Positions 17,037 to 26,936 of a stretch of 64,000 bases of DNA are shown piece by piece. The stretch comes from Myxococcus xanthus (GTDB lineage Bacteria > Myxococcota > Myxococcia > Myxococcales > Myxococcaceae), in assembly GCF_900106535.1 (NCBI RefSeq), contig NZ_FNOH01000002.1, forward strand, positions 248,001-312,000, in the 5' to 3' direction. Under the pieces are notes generated by a model, which worked only from the letters and a program-made list of their open reading frames with translations, did no database searches and had not been told where the DNA came from. The position numbers were made by a program, and so were the translations under genes. The first letter of the stretch is position 1. Every line of letters begins with the position of its first letter.

Positions 17037-17993
17037 ATGGGCTTCCTCAAGAACGTGTTTGGCGGTGGCGCGGCGAAGGCGGACGCGGAGTCCCCGGCGC
17101 CTGACGCGGCGCCCGCTGCCGCGCCAGCCACATCCGCCCTGCCCGGAGCGGGAACCACGGTCCCCGCCGCCGAGCCAGCGGGCGCGCCCCATGCCGCCGA
17201 GGCTCGGGAGCATGCTCCCGCGGAAGCCCCCCGGGCCGAAGCCGCCCCGAAACCACCCGCGCCTCCGAAACCGCAGCGCGCGCAAGAGACCCGCAAGCAG
17301 CAGCAGGAGGACGAGGACATGGAGGGCGTTCAGCGGCTGTTGTCGCGCAAGGTGGAGCGGGTGCTGGAGCAGTTGGGAACGCTCGCCACGCGGGCGCGCT
17401 CGGGCGAAGAAGTGCCCACCATCACCGTCACGCTCCACCTTTCGCACGGTCATTCGATGACGGGCGAGGTGGTGGACTACGTGCCCCGCGAATCGGTGCT
17501 GATGGCCCTGGGCAAGGAGGGGCTGCGCCGCTCGGAGTCGGTGGCCTACGTGGACCTGTCCACGGTGGTGGCGGTGGCGGTGGGCAACGCGGAGAAGCTG
17601 CTGGAGCTGACGCAGCTCGTACGGCCCAACCCCACGCGGCAGGACGTGGTGACGCTGCTGGAGAAGCTGCCCCACGCCCTCACCGAGCAGTTCTGGCCGG
17701 GCGAGGCGTCCCTGGGCGGCAAGCCCCTGCGCTTCGAGGTGGACTGGGTGGGCCTGGACGACGAGCCGGGCCGCCGCGCGCTGGAGTCCGCCGTGAATGT
17801 CGCCAGCCACGCCTTGCGCGCCCTGGCCCAGGAGCAGGGCCGCGAGGTGCTGCGCCGCATCACCACCGTGCGCTTCCTCAAGGGCCGCGACACCCGCGCC
17901 GCCGTGGAGGGCGAGACGGGCACGGTGACGGTGGGCCCGGGTGAGCCCACCGTGTCCGCCTTCCGCAAGGCCTTCGCCGCCGGCATCAGATGA
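17037..17993 (+). CDS. Uncharacterised protein with Ala/Pro-rich N-terminus
   Basis: 318 residues, no family recognised. The first 90 are a low-complexity Ala/Pro/Glu tail after MGFLKNVFGGG; then a charged helix (EDMEGVQRLLSRKVERVLEQLGTLATR), followed by a folded-looking region of about 200 residues (VTLHLSHGHSMTGEVVDYVPRESVLMAL ... TEQFWPGEASLGGKPLRFEVDWVGL). It begins 2 nt after kdsB and is probably co-transcribed with it. Soluble. Its 3' end overlaps the convergent aldo/keto reductase gene by 8 nt. Confidence 0.75.
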   Translation: MGFLKNVFGGGAAKADAESPAPDAAPAAAPATSALPGAGTTVPAAEPAGAPHAAEAREHAPAEAPRAEAAPKPPAPPKPQRAQETRKQQQEDEDMEGVQRLLSRKVERVLEQLGTLATRARSGEEVPTITVTLHLSHGHSMTGEVVDYVPRESVLMALGKEGLRRSESVAYVDLSTVVAVAVGNAEKLLELTQLVRPNPTRQDVVTLLEKLPHALTEQFWPGEASLGGKPLRFEVDWVGLDDEPGRRALESAVNVASHALRALAQEQGREVLRRITTVRFLKGRDTRAAVEGETGTVTVGPGEPTVSAFRKAFAAGIR

Positions 17994-18834
17994 CGGGCAG
18001 CGACGCCGGCTCGGGCCCCAGCGGGAAGGCCGCGTCGAGGTGGGCCAGCTCGTCGGCGGTCAGCGTCAGCGACGCGGCGGCGGCGTTGTCGCGTGCGTGG
18101 GCTTCCCGGCTCGCCTTGGGGATGGCGAACAGCGACGGCCCGCGCACCAGGAACCGGAGCGCCACCTGGTACGGCGTGACGCCGTGCGCGCGGGCGATGC
18201 CGCCCAGCACCTTCCCACCCCGGCTGTCGGGCCGGGGAAAACGGCCGTTGCCGAAGGGGCTGTAGCCCACCACCGCCACCCCGTGGGCTTCGCACCAGGG
18301 CAGGACGGCGTGCTCAATGGCGCGCTCCTCCAGGTGGTAGAGCACCTGGTTGCAGGCGATGCGCCCGGGCCCCGCGAGCGCGAGCGCCTCCTCCAGGTCC
18401 TCCACCCCGAAGTTGCTCACGCCCCAGGCGCGAATCTTTCCATCCACCACCAGCTTCTCGAAGGCGCGCACCGTCTCCTCCAGCGGGTGCGAACCCGGCC
18501 AGTGCAGCAGGTAGCAGTCGAGGTGGTCCGTGCGCAGCCGCTTCAGGCTCCGCTCACAGGCGGCGAGCGTGCCCGCGTAGGAAGCGTTGGACGGCATCAC
18601 CTTCGACACCAGGAAGACGTCGCCGCGCCGGCCCGCGATGGCCTCGGAGACGATGGACTCCTCCACCTTGCCGTAGCCGTACAGTTCAGCGGTGTCCACG
18701 TGCGTCATTCCCAGGTCCAACCCGGCGCGAAGGGCGCGGATGGCGCCTGCCCGGTCATCCTCCTCCATCTGCCAGGTCCCCTGGCCCAGGACGGGCACGG
18801 ACACCCGTGTGCTTCCGAATGGACGCTGCTCCAT
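17986..18834 (-). CDS. Aldo/keto reductase
   Basis: 282-residue NADPH-dependent carbonyl reductase of the AKR superfamily. The catalytic tetrad is complete: D47 and Y52 (HVDTAELYG), K78 (LVSKVM) and H111 (YLLHWPG). The C-terminal AIPKASR segment is the usual cofactor-phosphate contact. Start at 18834 follows GGGGGAG. Substrate unknown; it is close to the broad-specificity AKR5-like bacterial enzymes. Transcribed divergently from the ABC exporter gene. Confidence 0.9.
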   Translation of the reverse strand: MEQRPFGSTRVSVPVLGQGTWQMEEDDRAGAIRALRAGLDLGMTHVDTAELYGYGKVEESIVSEAIAGRRGDVFLVSKVMPSNASYAGTLAACERSLKRLRTDHLDCYLLHWPGSHPLEETVRAFEKLVVDGKIRAWGVSNFGVEDLEEALALAGPGRIACNQVLYHLEERAIEHAVLPWCEAHGVAVVGYSPFGNGRFPRPDSRGGKVLGGIARAHGVTPYQVALRFLVRGPSLFAIPKASREAHARDNAAAASLTLTADELAHLDAAFPLGPEPASLPVI

Positions 18835-18931
18835 GGCACTCCCCCTGATTCGGCGTATGACTTGCTTCGAGAGGATTAATACCGCTTCAACGCACACGCA
18901 GGCGTCCGGTGCGCAGGTTGGAAGCTCGCGT

Positions 18932-18937
18932 TAGTCT
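18932..18937 (+). promoter_or_regulatory. Putative -10 (TAGTCT) of the ABC exporter gene
   Basis: TAGTCT, then 6 nt, then the GTG start at 18944. No ribosome site, so possibly a leaderless message. Confidence 0.35.
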
Positions 18938-18943
18938 CCGCCG

Positions 18944-20710
18944 GTGTCTTCCCCCGCGAACGATTCGAAAAGCAGTGCCTCCCCTGGCGTCACCGTCCGG
19001 CGACTGCTGAAGCTGGCGCGCCCCGAACTGCTGCCCCTGGCCGCGGGCACCCTCTTCCTCCTCATCAGCAGCGGAGCCACGCTGGCCTATCCCCGCGCCA
19101 TTGGCGACCTGGTGGACCAGGCCCTCACCGCGCGCGACCGGTATGTGGTGGACCGGCTCGCGATGCTGATGCTCGCCGTGTTCACGGTGCAGGGCATCGC
19201 CATGGCGCTGCGCATCTACCTCTTCACCAACGCCGGCGAACGCGTGGTGTCGCGGCTGCGCAAGGACCTCTTCCGCGCCCTGCTGTCCCAGGAGGTGGGC
19301 TTCTTCGATTCGCGCCGCACGGGCGAGCTCACCAGCCGGCTCTCCTCGGACACCACCGTCCTGCAGACCACCGTCACGGCCAACGTGTCCATGATGCTGC
19401 GCTACGTCGTCACGGCCCTGGGCGGCGTGGGCCTGCTGCTCTACACGTCCGTCCAGCTCACGCTGGTGATGCTGGCCGTCATCCCGCCCGTGGCCATTGG
19501 CGGCGTGTTCTACGGGCGCCGGGTCCGGGTGATTTCCCGTCAGGCCCAGGACGCGCTCGCCGCCAGCGGCGAGGTGGCCGAGGAAGACCTGTCCGGCATC
19601 CGCACCGTGCGCTCCTTCGCCGCGGAGCGGCACGAGGTGGAGCGCTACAGCGTCGCCGTGGAGCGCTCCTTCACGCTGGCGAAGAAGCGCGCGCTCCAGA
19701 CCTCCGTCTTCATGGGCGTGGCCTCCATCGCGGGGTATGGCTCCATCGCCGCGGTGCTCTGGTACGGAGGCCGGCTGGTGGTGGAAGGCGGCCTCTCCGT
19801 GGGCGAGCTCACCTCGTTCCTCATCTACACCATGCTGGTGGCCTTCTCGTTCAGCGGCATCGCGGAGCTGTGGGCGGACTTCATGCGCGCCAGTGGCGCC
19901 GCCGAGCGCGTCTTCGAACTGCTGGACCGCAAGCCCGCCATCGGCGCTGGCGGCGAGCAGCTGACCGACCTGCGCGGGCACGTGCAGTTCCGCGGCGTGC
20001 ACTTCGCCTACCCCAGCCGTCCCGACGTGCCGGTGCTCCAGGGCCTGGACCTGGAGCTGCGGCCGGGCGAGGTGGTGGCGGTGGTGGGCCCCTCCGGCGC
20101 GGGCAAGTCCACGCTGGCCTCCCTGCTGTCGCGCTTCTACGACCCGCAGAACGGCGAGGTGCTGCTGGACGGCCATCCGCTCACCGCCCTGGAGCCGGAG
20201 TGGCTGCGCCGCAACATCGGCATGGTGGCGCAGGAGCCCCAGCTCTTCTCCTGCTCCATCGCGGACAACATCCGCTACGGCCGGCCCGGCGCCACCGACG
20301 CCCAGGTGGAGGAGGCCGCCCGCGCCGCCAACGCCCACGCGTACATCGAGCGCTTCCCGGAAGGCTACGGCACCCAGGTGGGCGAGCGCGGCGTGCAGCT
20401 CTCCGGTGGCCAGAAGCAGCGCGTGGCCATCGCCCGGGCGGTGCTGAAGGACCCTCGCCTGCTCATCCTGGACGAGGCCACCAGCGCCCTGGACGCGGAG
20501 AGCGAGCACCTGGTGAAGGACGCGCTGGAGCGCCTGATGAAGGGCCGCACCACGCTCATCATCGCCCACCGCCTGTCCACCGTGGCCAACGCGGACCGGG
20601 TGCTGGTGCTCGACGGCGGCGTCGTCATCCAGAGCGGCACCCACGCCTCCCTCATGAGCCAGGAGGGCCTGTACCGGCGCCTGGTGGAGCGGCAGTTTGT
20701 CGCAGCTTGA
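18944..20710 (+). CDS. MsbA-like ABC exporter (fused permease and ATPase)
   Basis: 588-residue half-transporter; works as a homodimer or heterodimer in the inner membrane. Six transmembrane helices occupy about residues 20-310. The ATPase follows with Walker A GPSGAGKST near residue 384, signature LSGGQKQR near 487, Walker B LLILDEATSALD and the H-loop IIAHRLST. Sequence style is that of the MsbA/lipid-or-peptide exporter group (ABCB). The substrate is not readable. GTG start at 18944 without a ribosome site. A Ser-rich N-terminal tail (SSPANDSKSSASPG) precedes the first helix. Confidence 0.93.
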   Translation: MSSPANDSKSSASPGVTVRRLLKLARPELLPLAAGTLFLLISSGATLAYPRAIGDLVDQALTARDRYVVDRLAMLMLAVFTVQGIAMALRIYLFTNAGERVVSRLRKDLFRALLSQEVGFFDSRRTGELTSRLSSDTTVLQTTVTANVSMMLRYVVTALGGVGLLLYTSVQLTLVMLAVIPPVAIGGVFYGRRVRVISRQAQDALAASGEVAEEDLSGIRTVRSFAAERHEVERYSVAVERSFTLAKKRALQTSVFMGVASIAGYGSIAAVLWYGGRLVVEGGLSVGELTSFLIYTMLVAFSFSGIAELWADFMRASGAAERVFELLDRKPAIGAGGEQLTDLRGHVQFRGVHFAYPSRPDVPVLQGLDLELRPGEVVAVVGPSGAGKSTLASLLSRFYDPQNGEVLLDGHPLTALEPEWLRRNIGMVAQEPQLFSCSIADNIRYGRPGATDAQVEEAARAANAHAYIERFPEGYGTQVGERGVQLSGGQKQRVAIARAVLKDPRLLILDEATSALDAESEHLVKDALERLMKGRTTLIIAHRLSTVANADRVLVLDGGVVIQSGTHASLMSQEGLYRRLVERQFVAA

Positions 20711-20795
20711 ACGCCTGGTGCCCACACGGCGCCCGCCACGCACCTCGCGACAGTGGCGCGCACCCTGGCTCCCGATTAAGTCAGGGGCTCCGAAA

Positions 20796-20840
20796 GGAGG
20801 TGATGCCTTGAACGACAGCAACTCCAAGGCGTCCACCTCC
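20796..20840 (+). promoter_or_regulatory. Hairpin sequestering an anti-SD-matching ribosome site
   Basis: Left arm 20796-20810 contains the Shine-Dalgarno and TTG start of the mini-ORF. It pairs with 20825-20840 inside that ORF: 7 bp GGAGGTG/CACCTCC plus 6 bp GCCTTG/CAAGGC, with a small internal bulge and a 14-nt loop. GAAAGGAGGTGAT at 20791-20803 matches the complement of the conserved 16S rRNA 3' tail, an unusually strong ribosome site. The 308-nt gap between the ABC exporter and the zinc-ribbon gene holds this element, the mini-ORF and the terminator at 20893, and nothing else convincing. Confidence 0.6.
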
Positions 20841-20855
20841 GCTTCGCTGGCCTGA
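20808..20855 (+). CDS. 15-residue mini-ORF with extreme Shine-Dalgarno
   Basis: TTG-initiated ORF of 15 codons (MNDSNSKASTSASLA), Ser/Ala-rich, no homologue recognised. The spacing to the AAAGGAGGTG ribosome site is normal, but both are inside a predicted hairpin. It ends 37 nt before an intrinsic terminator. It may be a leader peptide, a small protein, or not translated at all if the region is a small RNA. Confidence 0.4.
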   Translation: MNDSNSKASTSASLA

Positions 20856-20892
20856 AAAGGCACCGAGGCGGTGGCGGATGCTGGCAGTTCCG

Positions 20893-20924
20893 GGCCCGTT
20901 CCCCGTGAGGGGGACGGGCCTTTT
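20893..20924 (+). terminator. Intrinsic terminator upstream of the zinc-ribbon/pyrG genes
   Basis: 12-bp stem (20893-20904 with 20909-20920, one G-T pair), GTGA tetraloop, then TTTT. A textbook Rho-independent terminator. It either ends a short transcript carrying the mini-ORF or acts as an attenuator for the genes that follow. Confidence 0.85.
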
Positions 20925-21018
20925 CGCTACGGCTCGGGAATGCCAGACCGCCCCTCCTGTTCGGAGCGCGCCGGGGGGGAGAGGCCGACCCAACACGTTT
21001 CATCCGGGAGTTTCCGCC

Positions 21019-21252
21019 GTGTCCATCACTCCATGCCCCAGCCCGCTGCCCACCGCCCTCCGGGACGAGGAGTCCGTGGACGCGCAGCGCAACCTCTTCT
21101 GCCCCAACTACGACGCCTGCCTGCACCTGGTGGTGAAACGGGGCTGGGAGGGCTGGAGCTGCCGGAACTGCGATTTGCGCAAGTTCCGCGTCGGGCAGCC
21201 GAACGCCCAGGAGTTCGCGGTCGCCCGGCCGGGTGCTTGGGACGGCAACTGA
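21019..21252 (+). CDS. Small zinc-ribbon-like protein
   Basis: 77 residues, family not recognised. Four cysteines form a likely metal site: C28-x4-C33-x14-C48-x2-C51 (CPNYDACLHLVV ... WSCRNCDLRK); C6 is outside the pattern. GTG at 21019 chosen for the GGGAG ribosome site at 21006-21010; the frame stays open further upstream but runs through the terminator. It lies 85 nt before pyrG on the same strand and may be co-transcribed. The flanks are polar and the C-terminus looks disordered. Confidence 0.7.
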   Translation: MSITPCPSPLPTALRDEESVDAQRNLFCPNYDACLHLVVKRGWEGWSCRNCDLRKFRVGQPNAQEFAVARPGAWDGN

Positions 21253-21325
21253 CGCCGTCCCCGCCGGCCCGAGCGGGCGGCCGTCCATCGGAAACAGAAT
21301 AATTGACGCATCCCTGCCTCAGTAG

Positions 21326-23811
<2,486 letters not shown>

Positions 23812-23842
23812 TGTGTCGGCAAACAAGGGAGTCGAGCAAGCC

Positions 23843-24418
23843 ATGGTGACGGACGCCCCTTCCAGACTGGCAACGGAAGAGCTGATGTCCCGTGCTGCGC
23901 GCGTGCGGCTGCTCGTCTTCGACGTGGACGGGGTTCTCACCGACGGCGGCCTCTACTACGGCCAGGACGGCGAGCTGATGAAGCGCTTCGACGTCAAGGA
24001 CGGCCATGCGCTCGTCATGGCCCGGCTGTCCGGGTTGCCCGCCGCCATCCTCACCGCCCGCACCTCCGGCATCGTGGAGAAGCGCGGGCGGGAGCTGGGC
24101 CTCGCGGCCGTGTTCCAAGGCCGCCGTGACAAGTCGGCCGCTCTCAAAGAGTTGGTCACCCAGTTGGACGTGCCCTTGGACGCCTGCGCGTACATGGGTG
24201 ACGACCACAACGACCTGGGTCCACTTTCAATGGTGGCTCTTTCCGCTTGTCCTGCGGATGCGGTCCCCGAAGTGCGCCGCGAGGCACACTTCGTTACCCA
24301 GAGTCCTGGCGGCCGAGGGGCCGCTCGCGAACTCGTGGAGCTGTGTCTCAAGGCCAGTGGCCGCTGGGACGACGCAGTGGGTCTGATGAGAGGGACTGAT
24401 AGGCGCGGTACTCAGTGA
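23843..24418 (+). CDS. kdsC: 3-deoxy-8-phosphooctulonate phosphatase (KdsC-like HAD)
   Basis: Removes phosphate from Kdo-8-phosphate. 191 residues from the chosen ATG, which has GGGAG 11 nt upstream. A GTG at 23813, one nt after the kdsA stop, is an alternative start adding 10 residues. Seen: HAD motif I FDVDGVLTDGGLYYG (nucleophile Asp), ILTARTSGIVEKRG (motif II), and YMGDDHNDLGPL (motif IV), the pattern of the capless KdsC tetramer family. Position right after kdsA supports the assignment. Confidence 0.92.
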   Translation: MVTDAPSRLATEELMSRAARVRLLVFDVDGVLTDGGLYYGQDGELMKRFDVKDGHALVMARLSGLPAAILTARTSGIVEKRGRELGLAAVFQGRRDKSAALKELVTQLDVPLDACAYMGDDHNDLGPLSMVALSACPADAVPEVRREAHFVTQSPGGRGAARELVELCLKASGRWDDAVGLMRGTDRRGTQ

Positions 24419-24497
24419 GGTTGAAGAAAACCCGTGTTCAAGGTAGGTGAATAGTTCCATGGGCAGCGGAATCATGCAGCAAGAGGGGAGTACGGCC

Positions 24498-25079
24498 ATG
24501 ACGGACCAGCTCTACACGACGCACGACATCAGTCGTTTGCTTCAGGTGGATCCGTCCACGGTGAGCAAGTGGATTGACCGGGGCATCCTGATGGCGTTCA
24601 GGACGCCGGGTGGCCACCGCCGCGTGCGGTCGGCGGACCTGCGCACGTTCCTCATCACCCACCAGATGCCGGTTCCCGAGGAGCTCGGCAGCGGCACGGT
24701 GCGCCTGCTCGCGGTGGATGACGAGCGTCCGGTGCTGGACGCCATCAAGCGCGCGTTCAAGCCGTTCGCGGCCCAGGTGGAGCTGCAGACGACGACGAGC
24801 GGCGTGGAGGCGCTGCTGCTCGTGTCCGAGCAGAAGCCGCACGGCATGATCATCGACCTCAACATGCCGGACATCGACGGTCTGGAAGTCTGCCGCCGCA
24901 TCCGCGCGCGCAAGCAGATGGAGGGCGTGCGGCTCATCACCATGACGTCCGCGCATACGCCCGAGGTCGTGGAGCAGTCCAAGCAGGCCGGCGCGCTGGC
25001 GTGCATGGCGAAGCCGCTGGACGTGCAGCAGGTGCTGGAACTGTTCCGCGTTCCGCTGGCGCTCAGCGCCAAGCGGTAG
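24498..25079 (+). CDS. MerR/excisionase-type HTH fused to a receiver domain
   Basis: 193 residues. Residues about 5-55 are a MerR/excisionase-like DNA-binding domain (YTTHDISRLLQVDPSTVSKWIDRGILMAFRTPGGHRRVRSADL). Residues about 70-190 are a CheY-like receiver with phospho-acceptor D120 (MIIDLNMPD), the acidic pocket VDDE, and the conserved Lys in CMAKPLD. In most response regulators the receiver comes first; here the order is reversed. No partner kinase is adjacent. ATG at 24498 chosen for the GAGGGGAG ribosome site 7 nt upstream; starts upstream at 24447-24474 lack one. Confidence 0.85.
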   Translation: MTDQLYTTHDISRLLQVDPSTVSKWIDRGILMAFRTPGGHRRVRSADLRTFLITHQMPVPEELGSGTVRLLAVDDERPVLDAIKRAFKPFAAQVELQTTTSGVEALLLVSEQKPHGMIIDLNMPDIDGLEVCRRIRARKQMEGVRLITMTSAHTPEVVEQSKQAGALACMAKPLDVQQVLELFRVPLALSAKR

Positions 25080-25085
25080 AACAGG

Positions 25086-25116
25086 CAGGGCTTCCGCCTT
25101 GCTCGCGGAAGCCCTG
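25086..25116. terminator. Perfect 12-bp hairpin after the HTH-receiver gene
   Basis: Arms 25086-25097 and 25105-25116 are fully complementary with a 7-nt loop. It starts 7 nt past the stop codon and sits between convergent genes. There is no immediate U-run, so it may depend on Rho or protect the 3' end. Confidence 0.65.
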
Positions 25117-25175
25117 GGCAGGGATTTCAGTGGGAGGCAGGTGACCTCCCTGGCCCGCGGTGTGCGCTCGCGGCT

Positions 25176-25619
25176 TCAGCCCTGGACCTTGACTTCGATG
25201 ACGCGGGGCTTGGACTCCTCGCGCCGAGGCAGGGTCAGCGTCAGCACACCCTGCTCGTAGCGAGCCTCCACCCGGCTTGCGTCCACCGTGTCAGGCAGCG
25301 CGAAGGAGCGGGCGAACGTCCCGAAGGCGCGTTCCTGGCGGCGCACGTTGACGCCCTCCGCACGCGGCTCGGCCTTGCGCTCGGACTGCACGGTGAGGAT
25401 GTCCTTCTCCACCGTCACCTGGATGGCCTTCGCTTCCAGCCCGGGCATGTCCAGATGGAGGGTGAGGCCGCTCTCGGATTCGGTGATGTCCGCGGCCGGC
25501 GTGCGCTCACGCGGGGCCTGGCGCCACATGGGCTGCGTCAGCTCGCGGAAGAGCGCGTCGACATCGCGCATCAGCGGGTTCACCACGACGGCGGAGTTGA
25601 ACGGATTGCGAGTCTGCAT
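25176..25619 (-). CDS. Hsp20 / alpha-crystallin family small heat-shock protein
   Basis: 147-residue ATP-independent holdase. Seen: N-terminal arm with NPLMRDVDALFRELTQPMW, alpha-crystallin domain from about residue 42 (PAADITESESGLTLHLDMPGL ... LTVQSERK ... FGTFARSFALPDTVDASRVEARYEQGVLTLTLPR), and C-terminal extension ending KPRVIEVKVQG, which carries the I/V-x-I/V tail motif. Start at 25619 has AGGAG 8-12 nt upstream. The next gene upstream on this strand, the CPXCG gene, starts 405 nt away, so it is likely its own unit. Confidence 0.93.
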   Translation of the reverse strand: MQTRNPFNSAVVVNPLMRDVDALFRELTQPMWRQAPRERTPAADITESESGLTLHLDMPGLEAKAIQVTVEKDILTVQSERKAEPRAEGVNVRRQERAFGTFARSFALPDTVDASRVEARYEQGVLTLTLPRREESKPRVIEVKVQG

Positions 25620-25829
25620 GGTCGTCTCCTGTTCGTGACGTCCTCGCGGACGCACGGCATGAATGAGCCTGGGTTGTTCTGGTTCGCGGTCGCCGCGGTG
25701 CCCCCCACCGGAGCTCCAGCGCCGCCTCACAAGACTCAAGAGAACCATGCTTCGGAACGTGTCAAGCAACGCCCCGGCGCCTTCGCCGGCGCCACGTTTC
25801 ACGCCCGCCCGCCTGCCCCCCAGGCCGCC

Positions 25830-26024
25830 TCAGTCGTCGTCGCGGCCAAGGTGCACGGCGAAGCTCTCCTCGTCGCGGGACACCTGCACCGTCCAGGGAC
25901 GGCAGCACACCGGGCAGTCCTCGATGTACGTCTCCGAGGCCACACCAATGGGGTCCACGGCGACCTCCACTTCCTCACCGCAGTAGGGGCACAGCTGGGC
26001 GGCGGATTCCGCGAAGGGCTGCAT
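25830..26024 (-). CDS. CPXCG-motif cysteine-rich protein
   Basis: 64-residue protein of the Cys_rich_CPXG type. Cysteines C12 and C15 (CPYCGE) and C37, C40 and C41 (CPVCCRPW) form a probable zinc site flanking a short beta-rich middle. The family is small and of unknown function. Start at 26024 is preceded by GAGGAGACCCAGCC, giving a clear ribosome site. Divergent from the GspE-N gene. Confidence 0.85.
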   Translation of the reverse strand: MQPFAESAAQLCPYCGEEVEVAVDPIGVASETYIEDCPVCCRPWTVQVSRDEESFAVHLGRDDD

Positions 26025-26070
26025 GGCTGGGTCTCCTCATCACGGACTCAGCGTCCGCGCATCTAGACGG

Positions 26071-26076
26071 TAGAAT
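26071..26076 (+). promoter_or_regulatory. Putative -10 (TAGAAT) of the GspE-N gene
   Basis: TAGAAT differs by one base from the sigma-70 consensus and ends 8 nt before the ATG, with no ribosome site: the clearest leaderless-type box in the window. Confidence 0.5.
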
Positions 26077-26084
26077 GCCGAGCC

Positions 26085-26927
26085 ATGGCCTCTCCTTCCC
26101 GGAATCGCATTGGCGACATCCTCGTCAAGGCACGCGTCATCGACGACTTGCAGCTGCGCAGTGCACTGGCCACCCATGACCAGTGGGGCGGACGTCTGTC
26201 GCGCATCATCGCGGACCTGGGTCTGGCCACCGACGACGTCATCACCGAGGCCATCTGCCAGGGCCTGGGAATGCAGCGCATCCAGTTGGGCAACGTCACG
26301 CGCGACGCGGGCGCGCTCTCACGCGTCGACGTGAGCCTCGCCGAACAGAAGGCCGTCTTCCCGGTGTCGCTCAAGGACAACGGCAAGACGCTGGTGCTGG
26401 CCATGGCGGACCCCACGGACCTCGTCACCCTGGACCAGGTGGCGGCGAAGAGCCGCGCCCGCGTGGTCGTTATGGTGGCGGGCGAGCGTGAAATCGAACA
26501 CGCCATCCTCCGCCACTACCGTGGCCAGGAGCCCGTCGTCAGCACGCGCTTCGGCGGCAACAAGCGCCCGAGCAGCTCGGACGCGCCGGAGGACGAGGAC
26601 GAGTTCAAGGTCGTCGACATGAGCGGCAACACGGTGGTGAAGCGCATCGCCGACATCACCCCGCCCGCTCCCGCCGCGGCGCCTCCGCCCCGCGCGCCGG
26701 AGCGCGCCCCCGCCCCAGGCGCTGGCGCCAGCGCCGCGGACATCCTTGACGAGATTCTGGCGGGTGGCGCGCCCGCCAACGAGTGGACGGACGAGGACCT
26801 CAAGCGGCTGCAGACGGTGCAGCAGAACCAGGAGAAGAGCTCCAAGATTCTGCGCGCGCTGCTCGAGCTGCTGCTGGAGAAGAACCAGCTCCAGCAGCGC
26901 GAACTGGCGGCGCGGATGCGGCTGTAG
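26085..26927 (+). CDS. Stand-alone GspE N-terminal (MshEN-like) domain protein
   Basis: 280 residues. Residues 1-150 match the N-terminal domain of type II secretion/type IV pilus ATPases (RIGDILVKARVIDDLQLRSALATHDQWGGRLSRIIADLGLATDDVITEAICQGLG split over 7-62, then VFPVSLKDNGKTLVLAMADPTDL), a fold that binds c-di-GMP in some members. No ATPase follows: instead a Pro/Ala linker (about 195-220) and a C-terminal coiled coil (EDLKRLQTVQQNQEKSSKILRALLELL). Probably a regulatory adaptor; the nucleotide ligand is inferred, not seen. Confidence 0.8.
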   Translation: MASPSRNRIGDILVKARVIDDLQLRSALATHDQWGGRLSRIIADLGLATDDVITEAICQGLGMQRIQLGNVTRDAGALSRVDVSLAEQKAVFPVSLKDNGKTLVLAMADPTDLVTLDQVAAKSRARVVVMVAGEREIEHAILRHYRGQEPVVSTRFGGNKRPSSSDAPEDEDEFKVVDMSGNTVVKRIADITPPAPAAAPPPRAPERAPAPGAGASAADILDEILAGGAPANEWTDEDLKRLQTVQQNQEKSSKILRALLELLLEKNQLQQRELAARMRL

Positions 26928-26936
26928 GGCGCGCCC

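Noticed and set aside
24468..24486. Possible -24/-12 element upstream of the HTH-receiver gene
   Set aside because: The GG-to-GC spacing is 12 instead of 10 nt, which sigma-54 does not tolerate.
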